NCBI RefSeq assembly: GCF_000499845.2
Contig: NC_023754.2
Location: forward strand, 28,287,869 to 28,351,868
Origin: Phaseolus vulgaris
Taxonomy: Eukaryota > Streptophyta > Magnoliopsida > Fabales > Fabaceae
Reading direction: 5' to 3'
Length of the DNA stretch: 64,000 bases
Position 1 is the first letter of the stretch; the number at the start of each line of letters is the position of its first letter. Both the position numbers and the translations under genes were made by a program. The notes beneath the pieces were generated by a model. The model searched no databases. It was not told the DNA's origin and was given only the letters and a program-made list of their open reading frames with translations. Below are positions 23,880 to 36,314 of the stretch, in pieces.

Positions 23880-24192
23880 GTAGAAACCAAAATAATTAGT
23901 TACAATAGTAATTAAATTAATTTCTATTATTGTTAAATAGTTTCTAAATTGATAGCTAATTAGCAATCAAGGTTTTTGCTACCAAATTTAGAAATTAAAT
24001 AATTGGTAGTTAAAATCTTAGTTGCTAATTAGATACCAATTTAGAAACTATTTAACAATAATAGAAAATAATAGAAATTAATTTAGAAACAATTTTTTTT
24101 TAGTTTCTAAAACGGTATCTATTTTAGTTTCTATTATAACTAATTATTTTTATATCTAAAAATTGGTTTATATTCATGATTTCCTTGTAGTG
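23880..24192. mobile_element. Palindromic MITE-like element
   Basis: Long inverted arms: 23917-23966 pairs with 24022-24081, with outer parts (23883-23910 with about 24130-24172) also pairing after one insertion in the right arm. The right end reads CACTACAAGGAA on the minus strand (24181-24192), the terminus of CACTA-type miniature elements. The left terminus is not clear. No coding capacity. Confidence 0.55.
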
Positions 24193-24423
24193 TAAGAAAA
24201 ACAACAACAAAAATTTACAAAAACATGTTTAATAGCACAACACTTTGCTATTAAAATCGTGAATATCACAAAACATATACTTCAAATTAAATAAAAATGT
24301 TATCTGAATTAAAATCGTGATTGAAAGTACAACTTTTTATTTATTTTAAAGTCCTACTTACAACCATAATTCCTTCGTTCTAACTCCTCCAATAATAAAT
24401 AAATACTGTAATTTAATCAGTAA

Positions 24424-24539
24424 GGGAAACCCTAGATTAAGCACATCTATCTAATCATTGTCACTGGGAAATCCTATATCAAGCACATCTACCTAATCAT
24501 TGTCACTAGGAAACCCTATATCAACCAAATCTACCTAAT
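24424..24539. repeat. 42-bp tandem repeat, 2.75 copies, in NAC gene 3' region
   Basis: Units at 24424-24465, 24466-24507 and 24508-24539 (partial) share gcacatctacctaatcattg. The array begins about 21 bases after the stop codon of the NAC gene, so it probably lies in its 3' untranslated region. Confidence 0.85.
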
Positions 24540-24560
24540 AAATAATCATTCTCACACTTC

Positions 24561-27500
24561 CTAGAAGCTCTTCCCACTGTTACTTTCAACTCTTGCTTTC
24601 TTTGCATCCATTGCATAGCGAATATAAGAGCCATCAGCTTCAACAACCAAGTTGTTATAACTCAAATGCTCATTACCATAATTTATGTAAGGAGCATTGT
24701 AGCGATCCACAAGAGTTGCAGTTTTAGGTGTTGATGTATTGTTGTTGTGGCCACTTCCATCATTAATGTTCATCATTTTTTGGTACGGCTCCTCTGTGAT
24801 AATGGGATTATTACCACATTGTCTGGGTTGTGTCTGATAGAAGATCTTTGAAACAACTAATTCTCCATCTTTCTCTTCTTCAGTGCTGCCAAGGTGATAC
24901 TGATGCATCACCCAATTAGTCTTCTCGGGCTTCTTTTTCCTGCCATAGTTGGTGTAGAGTACTAGTATTTTCTTAAAACCTTTGACAGCACCACCAGCTG
25001 CAAAAACGGCTCTAGTTTTTCCCGTTTTGTGCCATCTTGTTTCACTTCCTTCTTCATCTGTGTGGACCTTTCTTCTTTTCCTTGTTCCAGTTGTGTATGC
25101 TTTTGATGGCCTGTGAAAGAAGTGCCGGATCTGTCCATCTTTGCTAACTCCTACGTTGTTTCATACAATTGTAAATAAACATTTGGTCATACGAAATTTA
25201 TACATGCATAATAACGCAACATATATACTATTTTCTGGACAAAGACGTATAGTGAAAGAATGTTGTCTTCTAAAGGAAACAAAAGCAAAATAATGACATA
25301 AATATATATATGAACAGTTCATTTTCTAATGCATTATTCATAATTTATTATACGTATGTACTAATAAAAAATAATCATTGATTTTCTCATCAATTGAGAC
25401 TAGTCACTTTATTATCTTAGGTGAATTGCTCAAAGGAGCAGCTAGATTAATAATAAAAAGAGAGTGATATAGTAATAATTAATGAAATATTTTATATTGA
25501 TGAATGTTATTAAGGAAATTATATACATAGATATACAGCTGATATGATACAATGAAGAAAGATAAACAGAGAAAATAAAAGTTTTATCATTACCATATTG
25601 CCAATTCAATGATAAGGTTACTAAGAATATTGGAGTTCAAGCATGAAGTTAATAACAATAATAGATTAGGTGAGACAGTATCTATAATGTAAGCTATTTT
25701 TTTTATACTTTCTTCTGTATATTACGGCGAGTAATTAGAAGAAAGATGATTATGTAACAAAGTAGTATAATCATTTATTATATTAATATTTTCTCTCTTT
25801 TTTTCTTTCTTTTCAGAAATAGAGTTTGGTTGTTAAGAAAAAAATAAAATAAGAAAGGATGATTGTTTCAATAAAGTCTATGCTAATTTCTTTTACGTGT
25901 ACAAGTGATGTATGAATGGAAAGAAATGTGAGATCTACCCAAAAGTACATATTCTCATACCACGAATGAATGACAACAAATTTTGTAGTTTATATATATA
26001 TATAACATAATCGAAATTCCTTTAACATTTATTCTGTTGTTTGAGTTGATAAAGTATGCGTATATTTATATGTATCAATGCTGAATGAATTGTTAGCTCT
26101 ATTCAATTAAATTAAGGGCGTGGTTGAAGCATCATAGAAAAAGAAAAGAAAATGGCTTAAGCTTAAGGATATATTGTTTTGATTATCAGTTATAAATGTC
26201 GTCATAAAAAATCATTATAAATTACATTTTATAATTATATAATCAATATAAAAGGTTTAAATAAGATGTGAGGAAAAGATTATATCACATCAATTTCACC
26301 CATTTTTTCCCTCCCTTTTCATTCCACCAATTTGACATCCCTTGCATCCTCAAGGATGTGGACAGAATTACACCCTTTCAATAAGTAATTGATGTTTTGA
26401 AATCGATTCTATCATAAAATAAAATGCGGGTATATACATATAAGGTGAAAATATAAATATATATACCTCATATTATGTATTACAATAAGTAAGGTAAAAA
26501 GAAATATAGAAATAAAAAGCGAGAAATATAAAAAATGTGGGAGAAAAATTATACGGTAAAAAGTTGAGAAAGCTCCCACTAGAGTAACAAGGCAGCAACT
26601 GTTGTTTTGTGAAATATGACATACAATAAAATTTAAAAATCTCATAATTAAGGCTCATTTATTTATTTATTTATTTATTTTCTTGCTAGATGGATAATTA
26701 GTGTAAGATAGGATGCCAATTTTGAGTTAGGTAGCCATTGCTAACTTAAGAACTTTCTTGCAACATACATGAACAAGAAGTTAGTTATATGTATGCGTGC
26801 TTCTAATGTGTTTCTTTGTTTCAACATATCATCTTAAGAACCACATATACAAGGACTCAACGGAAACTTTTCTTTGCTACAATTGCAAAACAACGAATCA
26901 AGAAACACACAATATTGGACTGCTATCAATTTTTATTTCAGGCTATCCAACTTTCACATACATGCCACAATTTCTAACACGTCTTCAAATTTGGACTACA
27001 TATCTTCAAATAAGTTAGAAAGGCCATTTTAAATTTTAAACAAAAAAAAAATGTTATAATTCTTAGATCTGATTTCATACAAAGAACATAAAATGTTCTG
27101 CTGTCATATTCAGCCGCCTTATGATTAGAGATATTTTTCAAAGAGAAAATCATTCCATTTCTAAAACAATTAATTTCATGCATGCGGTATCGTGCACAGC
27201 AAGACGTGTCTCCCAATAAATGAGAATTTCATTGATGCGTACATAACATATATTCAAATAGGTATTCCAAAACACTACACTAAACTACTAATTAGACAAA
27301 AAACAATAATTAAAAATGAAATAAAGCAAATCATCAAGCACCTGGTAGTTTTTCTGGGTGCGTAGAGCAAATCCCATTCTCGCCTTCAAGAGTTGGTATG
27401 AACTCATCAATAAGGGGATGAAGCTTGCATGCATCAGACGCCACTTTTGCCTCTAAATGCTCTAGTATTTCTTGGTCATTTGGATCAAATTTCACTCCAG

Positions 27501-27846
27501 CTGGTAACCCCGGCAACTCATGAATTCCACCCTAATAGTTCATCACACGTACAATACAAAGTAATTAAAGACGGTGCGAAAAAAAAAACAACTTTTAAAA
27601 AGATGAAAGCAGAAACATACAAAGGTTAAGGAAACATAAGTATGTGAGGATTAGAATTAGAAACATTTAAGTATGTGGTAGTACCTGATCCTTGAATTCA
27701 ATTGTATGACCGCACGAGGGGCATGTTACAGTTCGAATTTCTTCGGAGAGTTTTATGTCACTGACATCAGTCTTCTGAGAGATAATCATAGTTGGCGTGA
27801 TTGATTCAATCCTCCTCTCTTCATCAGGGTCATTGCACCATGTCAT
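24561..27846 (-). CDS. NAC073: NAC transcription factor of the NAC073/SND2 - NAC010/SND3 - NAC075 group
   Basis: Plant DNA-binding regulator; this NAC group is tied to secondary cell-wall formation in fibres and vessels. Exons (minus strand): 27685-27846, 27342-27531, 24561-25150, giving 313 residues, near the 305 of Arabidopsis SND2. The N-terminus MTWCND is diagnostic of the group and is followed by a CPSCGH motif. The NAC domain runs from about residue 60 ([14 protein letters not shown]) to about 225 ([14 protein letters not shown]) and includes [30 protein letters not shown] and the [11 protein letters not shown]-contact segment. The C-terminal tail is short and Asn/Ser-rich. Splice sites are GT-AG with phases 0 and 1. 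An in-frame ATG lies 30 bases upstream (27876) but family members start at MTWC, which I preferred. Which member of the group it is remains uncertain. Confidence 0.92.
25151..27341 (-). other. NAC gene intron 2
   Basis: 2.2-kb GT-AG intron, strongly AT-rich, with short repeats such as the (attt)n run at about 26657-26680. No gene or clear transposon seen. Confidence 0.7.
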
Positions 27847-28113
27847 CTTTCTGTTAATTTCCTTTTGCACATGCAAATATATCTCAAAGCGAAACCCTCC
27901 TACACTATTTTAAAATATAAAAAAAAAAAGATGAAAAAGGGTTAAGAAAGGTAAAGCTAGTTGCTTGTATCTGTTGGAACTGGTTTATTATGAATCAACT
28001 TCTATAGTTGAAAGAGGGAGAATTTAATCGTACCAGGATTCCAGTTTTGCTTCCTCTGTATGTGTTCTCTACGATTCAATTATTGAAGTGAGTTTGATGG
28101 TTGGGTCTTGTTC

Positions 28114-28147
28114 AGAGAGAGAGAGAGAGAAAGAGGAAGAGTATATA
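28114..28147 (-). promoter_or_regulatory. TATA box and CT-rich leader of the NAC gene
   Basis: On the gene strand TATATAC (28141-28147) is followed by a CT/TC microsatellite (28114-28133 as GA on the plus strand), the usual plant arrangement of a TATA box with a pyrimidine-rich start region. The predicted leader to the ATG at 27846 would be about 250 bases and could hold an intron. Confidence 0.4.
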
Positions 28148-30336
28148 GAGATTATAAAATGGAGAGAAATAAAGGGTGGGTCTAAATATAGGCAAAAGTA
28201 GCTTGGAGACCACGTTTGGTTCGTATATACGCTTGTACCAAGGAATAAGTGCGGCCTGGTTAAGTTTCAAAAATAAATAATTGCACTTTACCTAATTAAC
28301 CAATTTTAAAAGGGTATATCATTATTATACATGAATATTAAAACCTTACAAACAAAAAAGAAGCGTAAGCTCCGTGTTTATTTTTAAAAACTAGACACTT
28401 TTTCTGACATTTACAAAGTAAAATTATGAAGGTAAACTTTAGTTCATATGTAAATTAATTTATGATTTATTTTTTTTCATATATTTATTTTTGAGTTTAT
28501 ATAAAATAAGTTATTTATTTTTGGTCTTGTTGAACTATGTGATTATGAAATGCATCCGGAGTTAAAAAGATGGTGGCAAAGAGGTGCGTACCCGATTCTT
28601 CTTACGACGTTTCACCTCTCTATAAAGTGTGTGTGTTTTGAGGTGCAGTGTCAAATTTAATTTGAGTGCAGTAAAAGATATGTAAAAATTTCATACACGT
28701 CATACATGTATATGGGAACAGATAAATAATATTATTGAAGAATATAACGAAATATGAGTCAATTATTTGGCTTGTTCAGGAGAATTCAGAATTAAAATGG
28801 TGAATATCTCTGGCGCTGCACTTTTAATTTCCTTTCACAGCTATCATTCCTCGTATATTGTCTATGGACAGAGCGAAAATGTGTTCAAAGTTTGGTTCAC
28901 AACGTGTTAACCATTGTCTTAAAAAGATAGACAACGTTAATAATGAATGTGTATGTTGGTGGAGTAATTTCAAGGACTATGCTTAATAGATGCAGTTTCA
29001 GTTCATAGTGTTTATGTTACGTGTAAAGACATGCAACGCTCATTGATTTGTAACGAGTTATTACATATTTTTCAACGTGTTCTTTGCTATATCTGGTTTA
29101 GGCATCTTATTATTTTTCCATTAGAGGAGAGAATATTCTGCTATGGTACAGGACAGTTGCTGTCATTTCGATGATTGGGATGAAGAGGTGACAGGTCACG
29201 TCCAAGGGATGTTTTTGTCAATTTCCATTGAAGTCAAATTTGATTTGGAATGGTATGATTTGTTTAAGATGTTGACTTCAAAGTAGGAAGAATAGACGCG
29301 GCCACAGAGAAGCATGGCCATTGATTAGTTATAATTTTCCACTTGGCATCTGCCGACACGTCTTTGCGAACTTCTCCGAGAAGCCACGCAACTCAAGAGA
29401 AGCTTAGGCGTTAAGCTTCTTTTTTTTTTTTCTTTTTTTTTGCTGCTTTTTTTAACGAGGATTTTTCCGCGGAATACGTATAGTATACGCACAAGGGATT
29501 TGCAACGAGTGACTACGAATCTTTCCCAGCTTTTTATTCGTAGGGATTATGACATTAGGTATGACCAAAATTATATAAGTTTACTTAAAATAATGATTTC
29601 TTTTATTTAAACTTTGTCTCGTATTTTCGTAAATTTATAATTTAATTTTTCTAATACCTAAAATAAAAATATTTAGAAAAAAACTGCATAAAAATATTGA
29701 TGTAAATTTGATTATCAATCCTAACTGCCTTAAAAAAAAGTAATACCTATCAAAGAAACACCATACGTCATCCCGTCACCCTAAGAATTGTTTTAATCAA
29801 ATATGTGAATTTGATGATATTTCCTTGTTTAATTTTTACAATGTAATTTAAAGAATTACAATGTCATGGATCAAATTCTGTAAAGTTGTTTTTGTTTAGG
29901 GAAGAATCACATATTCAAATTATGGTTGTGCATCTTTCTAATAATGATATTTTGATACTTTAAATAAATTTATACAACCATTTGCATTCATTATTTTATC
30001 ATCTTTTTACAATTATACAAGTTTTTTTTTCCAATAATATTTTGATGTTATAAATGTAGAACATAGATATATATAATATTTTGAGCGTGTTCCAAGTTAT
30101 TATGAGAATTAAAAGAACATAAACACCAACTTTCGTGAACATGTATATACTAAATTTGATCACACTCTGGCCATGGTGGATCCCACAATAGTAACAACTA
30201 CTGCCGCGAGATAATTTCTAGTCAAAGCTTCAAAATCTGGATATGTATAATTGTATCCAAACATAAGTTTTTTTTATCACAATGTTTTAGTATATCTTTT
30301 TATTTATGATCGATGGGGCTTTTGACTTAATAGACT

Positions 30337-30344
<8 letters not shown>

Positions 30345-30391
<47 letters not shown>
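30345..30391. repeat. (TA)n microsatellite
   Basis: About 23 uninterrupted TA units. Confidence 0.9.
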
Positions 30392-30394
<3 letters not shown>

Positions 30395-31942
30395 GTTTGA
30401 AAGGAGATATTACCTACCATAGGTGAATTTATCTTAAATTTGGGATCAATCTCTAAGCATATAAACAACTTGGGAAGCCTAACAATGTGTTATATATTTC
30501 CATGGTTTCTAATGTGTAATGTAATTCTTAATACAAAATATTTTTTAAGTCTTTAACTACAGTGTGTTTAGACATTTGCTTAATAAAAGTCTTGTTTATT
30601 AAATATTATTAGTACAATGTTGAATTTATTTTAATTAGATTTTTTTTTATACTTAGCTTTTCTATCGTTAAGTATTTATTTTTAAATCTTTTAGATTTTA
30701 GTAAGGATAACTTCAATTAGCTTTTCGATATTTATTTTTAAGTCTTTTAGATTTTAGTAAGAATAACTTCAATTACACTTTGATGTTGAAATTATTTTGA
30801 GTTTGAGTTAAAGACATATCTATTTATAATGGTTATCTTGGGTCTCCTAGGTATGGATGATTAGGACTGTCCAAGTTTTGGTAATCATATTATAAATGGT
30901 GTTTATCGTGTATTATTTACTAATTAATCATGTTATATTGAATAATGGTTTTGTCCGATATATATCAAATTACTACTAATATATTATACAAATTATTATT
31001 AATATCAAATTATGTTATTATTAATTTTTAAATATCACATAATTCCATGCATGCACAATTTTTTTACTTTGACACAGGGAATCTCGTTGACTGTCTTCAA
31101 TGCGTTGTCCTAGTTATAGGTTTGAATCATAAATATGTTGCATTCATGAGCTCTTATTTATATAACCATCAATCTCGGAAACACAACACATATGCATTTC
31201 CATTGATTGGGTAATTCGATTTGGAGAGTTTGGTGAGTAAGTAGAGTGCGAAAGCTAGTGAGGTGTGCCATTTTCACGAGTTTGACGTGCATCTTCGAGG
31301 TCAGGTTAAACATTTTCATGAATTTTCACAGTGCCTAATCGATTATAACTAGAAAAACACAACATACCTAATCAATTATGCCCTAAAAATCAGTTCATAA
31401 TCGAATAAGCATAAGACATAGTCGATTATCTTCTATTTTTTGGAAGATGATCAACTATGTTTTATCTATTAAAGGGGAGAATCAATTGTATTGTTAACAT
31501 GTTCTTCATAATCAATTGGGTCTGTTATTTTAAGAAAAGACATGCAATTAGACTTGTGACAATTGTGGTTAAATGTGTAATATTACATTTTACACCATTA
31601 AAACTAATTCAAAATATCCTTATAATCATCAGATCACTTACATACTTCAGTAAATTTTTCTCACATATCATACCTTAATCCAAACACATTCAACTTTCTC
31701 TACACGTTATTCTCATATCCTCACACTCTCAACTTTTCACTCCCAATCCAAACAAAACACATAAAGAATATTAGGTTGAAATGCTCATGGGTTAAATAAG
31801 CTTATATCAGATTTTATTGATTTATTAAGTAAAGTCAAGACTATTTTTAAAAGTATATTAGTTTAAAAAGTTTTTTTTTTTAAGTTAAGAAAGTGATGAT
31901 TTTACAGTTGTTCAATTTTTTTAATCTATATTGAACTTTATA

Positions 31943-31980
31943 AATAATAATAATAATTTATTATTATTATTATTATTATT
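31943..31980. repeat. Self-complementary (AAT)n(ATT)n tract
   Basis: Five AAT units followed at once by six or so ATT units, giving a near-perfect hairpin. Confidence 0.85.
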
Positions 31981-34627
31981 TTAATTGTTGTTTGAGATTA
32001 TACTTAATATGTATAAGTATGTTTGGACACATAAATTTAGACTTATATTATAACCTGCGTAGAAGTGTTTTTTTTTGTCAATTCTAGAAAATGTTATTTC
32101 AAAATAATCTTTTAACCTATTTGAATATGAAATTTGAAAACAACAATTAAAAATAATAAATCACATACGAAGAAATTTTAAATAATTTTAGTTAAAATGA
32201 TAAAATTCATTACTTATTAATTCACGCACCAATATATTATTTGATAAATAAGAAAAGTAAGACATGAGAATTCCACACTATCTTAAAGTAACTTATATTA
32301 AGATATAACTAAAATATAATATATTTTTTGTGTAAATGCAATATATATTTTAAATACACACATTTAACTAATCCTGTTAATACGAACAAAAATACATTAA
32401 TTAATAGAAATTAACAAGTAGACTACAAACTTTTATTTTAAGTAAAAAAACTCTTATTTTCCTGAGATTTTAACATTTCAGATTTTCTAGAGCGTAGCTG
32501 ACTGACTGTTCATAGGATGAAAATGACTTTTTATTCATGCACCCCCCAATTTCTTGGCACACCTCCACGACTATTTTACCTTTCTTTGAAGTGACTTTCA
32601 GATTAATTACTTAGAAATTTTTGGAATTAAATTGTAGAAATCATGAAATACATTTCGAAACAAGTTTTATAAAACATAATTTGAAGACCGTTATAATATC
32701 TTTCAAAAATGTCTTTTTTAAATAAGTTTTCTATAACAAACTTTCTTAACCACAGTACGTTCACTTTCTTTTCTTTTTCTTCATGTGTAAACATTCTCCA
32801 TCTCCTCTTCTTTCTTTGTAGTGAGAGAGGGTAATTTAATTTGTTTTCTAGTAATGAAGGTGCATTTGATAATGATACGGGTGCAGGAAGTAAAAACCTA
32901 TGAAAATGGGTAAGGTTTTTTAAGAAACTTTTATACCAAACGAAGGCCCAAATATTTTTTTTTCTCAATGGTAGATTTTAAAAACATTATTATTTAATTA
33001 AAAAACTTATGCAACATAATGAAATTTAAAAAGAAAAAAAATATATTATTCAATTAAAATTCATGCTACATTGCATAATTTTAAGATTTATATATTTGTT
33101 AATTTTTTATAATTTAATATTTTAATATAAATTTATAATTAATAATTTTTTATATTTTTATTGTAAAACTTAAATAAAAAGGATAAAATTATGTTTGTAA
33201 CAACGATTTTATTATAAATCACAAATCATAGTGAATCAAAGTCATGTTTACACTTATGGATTTAACTTATCAATTTATATTTATCAACTAATTTAACAAG
33301 CATTTTTAATCAAATAAATTATCTTATAAACTTGAAACTTATCATCTACCCAAACTAATTTTATTAATGTTTGTGTAAATAATATTATATTTGCTTTTAT
33401 TTCTTATGTAACAATCTTAAGTCATACACTGAAGAATTTGTCTGTAAATCATTATCTTTTTTAATGAGTTTAATTGCCTCGTAGTTTATTAATGAGATTT
33501 TATTTTTGATACATTTTAGTTAATAAAAAAAGTGTTATAAAAACTATCTCTATCACTTCTCTTTTTAAATTAAGATATTAAAAAAAAATCATTGCGCCAT
33601 TTACTTTTGGCAATTAATCTCCCCAGTCATGTGAAATCATTCTAAATGAAGAACAGTTAAAGACGTTATTGCGCTTTTTTTATTTATCAATTTCTATTTG
33701 TAATTCCTAAAAAACATTATACCGGTTTTAATCTTCTTTATTAAAAAATGGCCATATGTTTAGAAAAAAGAGTATTAATCTAAAATTTTCTAAATAGATT
33801 TTTGCTATTTTGTTTTCTCCATCTATCCAAACAAAATGTTTAAATTCAAATTGAATTTAACTCTTAGCATTGTTTTCCATCATCTTGTTTCTTTGTTTTT
33901 ATTGTAATGTTTATTTTAGTGTATTAAAAAATATATCCATATATATATAGACAAATATGTTATTATTAATGTATTTAAAAATGAAAAGATAAACAGTGCG
34001 ATCATTCTTAATATGAAAAATTCTCCTAGTTTCAATCATTAACAAAGTTATATATATATAAAAAAAAAGATGGGTTGAACCCAATGAGGCTAACTTAGCC
34101 CAAGTCCAATTATGACATGGTTACATCATATCAAACTAAAAAGATTCCCATTTAATTTATGCTATTTGTTTCCTATTATTTTCCTTTTTGGTAAGCGATA
34201 GTGTCTGTAAACTAAAAGACAGCACCTATATTAATTTATAAAAAAATGTACAACGTTGCATATGGCTACCTAATTAGAAGCTGGAAAAATAGGTACATAT
34301 GGACACATTAAAAGTTTGGGGAAACTAAGAATTAAAGAAATGGAAAAAAAGGTCACTTTCATGACTAAAAGGATCCCCATGCTACACGGAACCACAGATT
34401 AATACTCACCGCCCTAAGGACAACGCCACCGTCCCACCTTTCTATTTCAAAATTCCCCAACAAAAATTATTCTCACAACACAACATTTGGGATAATTTTC
34501 CTCAAAATTCCACCAATTTTCTCACCAATTAAATAACCATAAGATAAGACAGTGATTTGGAATCCATTTTCTTGGTACAAAATTGAAGGCAAATTGCTCC
34601 ATCAATTTGACTACATGATGATGGGGA

Positions 34628-35638
34628 TCAGAGACACAGTTCAGTTTCTAAATTGTTCAAAATGGTTGCCACTTGAGCCACAGAAGGTCTACATTTTCGT
34701 GAGTTACCAACACATGCTGAAGCAACTTTGGCTAACCTAACCAGAGGCTTGGTGTCAGAAGGAATGACCAACCTAGGATCCAAAAGTTCACTAAAACTTG
34801 TTTCTCTAATCAAAGGCAATGCCCACTTCACCAACAACCCTCCCTCACACCCTTTCCCAGTTAAAAGCTCCAGCAGGATCACCCCTAACCCATAAACATC
34901 ACTCTCCTTGGTAGCTCCACCACCCCTTCTTTCACTCCAATATTCATCATCCACATACCCCACTAGCCCTCTCTTTTCCACAGGTGCCAAAAAGTTAAGC
35001 CCGTAATCAGAAATCCTTGCACAGAAGTTGACATCAATGAGAATATTAGAGGACTTAACACACCCATGTACAATGTTTGGCGCCACCACTTCATGCAGGT
35101 ATTGAAGCCCTCTGGCTGCTCCAGCTGCAATCCTGAACCTCTTGTTCCAATCCAAAAGTGAAGCCCCATCTTGGTTTTGATGCAAGTAGAAGTCCAAGCT
35201 TGCCATGTGCACAAACTCCATCAGAATAACTCTCTCACCAGGTGCTTCTGAGAACCCTATTATTGGAACTACGTTGGGGTGTTGGGCCAAGGAGAGCCAT
35301 TTCAACACGGATGAGAAACCAAACCCTGCATTGCTCAACACAAGAACGGGGTGAATCCTTTTAACAGCTACAAGCTCTTCTTTCTCCAGTGTCCCTGCAT
35401 ACACAGTTCCTAAGCGACCCTGCCCAATGATTCTCCTATGGTTGAAGCCACCGGTGGCGGCATCAACTTCCATCAAGGGGTATGCACGAGCACACAGCTT
35501 CACGGGAAGGGTTTCTTCGGATTCAACGGGTTTCTTCTTGCAAGCGAGGAAGAGGATGATGCCAAGAACGATCAGAGATATGGAGAGAGTGATCATGACC
35601 ATGTCATAAGCGATATGCTCCACATGGTTCATCTTCAC
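34628..35638 (-). CDS. Membrane-anchored receptor-like kinase with degenerate active site (probable pseudokinase)
   Basis: Single-exon 336-residue protein. A transmembrane segment lies at residues 11-32 (MVMITLSISLIVLGIILFLA) followed by KKK, with only about ten residues outside the membrane, so there is no ligand-binding ectodomain. The kinase fold covers about 63-333: glycine loop GQGRLGTVY (72-80), ATP-site lysine K93 in VAVKR, helix-E LHEVVAPNIVHG. The catalytic loop reads HGCVKSSN (191-198) where active kinases have HRDxKxxN, so the catalytic aspartate is a cysteine; the metal-binding motif is DYG (211-213) rather than DFG. The fold belongs to the plant RLK/Pelle family; the subfamily (CR4-like or RLCK) is not settled. 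It probably acts as a scaffold or allosteric partner (inference). Start: first ATG after a TATA box; a second ATG at codon 3. Confidence 0.85.
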   Translation of the reverse strand: MKMNHVEHIAYDMVMITLSISLIVLGIILFLACKKKPVESEETLPVKLCARAYPLMEVDAATGGFNHRRIIGQGRLGTVYAGTLEKEELVAVKRIHPVLVLSNAGFGFSSVLKWLSLAQHPNVVPIIGFSEAPGERVILMEFVHMASLDFYLHQNQDGASLLDWNKRFRIAAGAARGLQYLHEVVAPNIVHGCVKSSNILIDVNFCARISDYGLNFLAPVEKRGLVGYVDDEYWSERRGGGATKESDVYGLGVILLELLTGKGCEGGLLVKWALPLIRETSFSELLDPRLVIPSDTKPLVRLAKVASACVGNSRKCRPSVAQVATILNNLETELCL

Positions 35639-35750
35639 TGTTGTGATTGTGGTATGGCAGTGATGGGTTATTGGTGGTTTGATGGAGGAATAGTTGAAGG
35701 AAGAAGGTGAGATTGGGTGGTTTGTGAAAGAGGTTTGTGTGGAAAGAAGC

Positions 35751-35757
35751 TTATATA
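35751..35757 (-). promoter_or_regulatory. TATA box of the pseudokinase gene
   Basis: TATATAA on the gene strand, 113 bases upstream of the ATG, in keeping with a leader of about 80 bases. Confidence 0.5.
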
Positions 35758-35999
35758 CATGTGACTTTGATGGGGAGATATCAAACAGTTGGAAGATAAG
35801 TTGAAAAGGAAAAAAGAGAGCATTTGCTTGACAAAATGGGTGGATAGATAGATCGATCAGATTAGTTGTGGTAGTTGATAGCTGGCAACCCTACCTCTCA
35901 TATTATGGACAAATTCTATCATTTTTTAACTAAGAAATAAACAACATCATGTTAATCAAATACACAAAGATAAAGATAAATAGTGGAATTTAAGGATAA

Positions 36000-36314
36000 T
36001 TTAATCTCATTAAATATTGATTTAAATTTTACCCTTACATTTATATTATGAAATATCCTAATATCTAATCGAAGTAGGATTTCTGACACACCTCATTCAC
36101 ATTGGAAACTCATGCGTGAAATAACATATTTTGATAATCGTTGAATAACGGATGACTTGATAAGCTTAACTAACATTCATTAGAATAAGCTAAAAAATGA
36201 CTCTAATGCTATATTAAGCAGTAAACTTTAAGTCTAACTCAATCTCATAAAACTAATTTATAAGATTAAGTTTGCATCCACTTATAAAATATCCTATTAC
36301 AGGTGGATCTCTAA
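36000..36314 (-). mobile_element. Degenerate miniature LTR retrotransposon (TRIM-like), copy C
   Basis: Left block ends with tcgaagtaggatttctgaca (36069-36088), followed by cacctcattcac, where the related element has its purine tract; an internal part of about 110 bases; a decayed primer-site complement gactctaatgcta (36199-36211); and a right LTR (36212-36314) with taaactttaagtctaactca. The left border is uncertain. Confidence 0.5.

Larger units (their letters stand above)
19192..24423. other. Intergenic region between GBPL3 and NAC gene
   Basis: The first 300-400 bases are probably the GBPL3 3' untranslated region. Beyond that lies AT-rich DNA with a dispersed repeat at 20368-20625, a possible second repeat at 22560-22790 (atgtcggttaag and acattagttaaaa words recurring in both orientations) and a palindromic MITE-like element at 23880-24192. 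No gene seen. Confidence 0.6.
28150..34627. other. Intergenic region between NAC and kinase genes
   Basis: Very AT-rich, with a (TA)n run at 30345-30391, an (AAT)n/(ATT)n hairpin at 31943-31980 and a cluster of ATCGATTA/ATCAATTA words at 31335-31510. None of the short frames here resembles a known protein. The end nearest 34628 will include the kinase 3' untranslated region. Confidence 0.6.

Noticed and set aside
31078..31135. ggtttgaatc, a possible tRNA B box
   Set aside because: No A box or cloverleaf could be formed around it. No tRNA, rRNA or known microRNA precursor was recognised in the window.
32627..32968. 113-codon minus-strand frame in the 28-34 kb gap
   Set aside because: Composition typical of translated AT-rich intergenic DNA, no family signature, no promoter or splice context.
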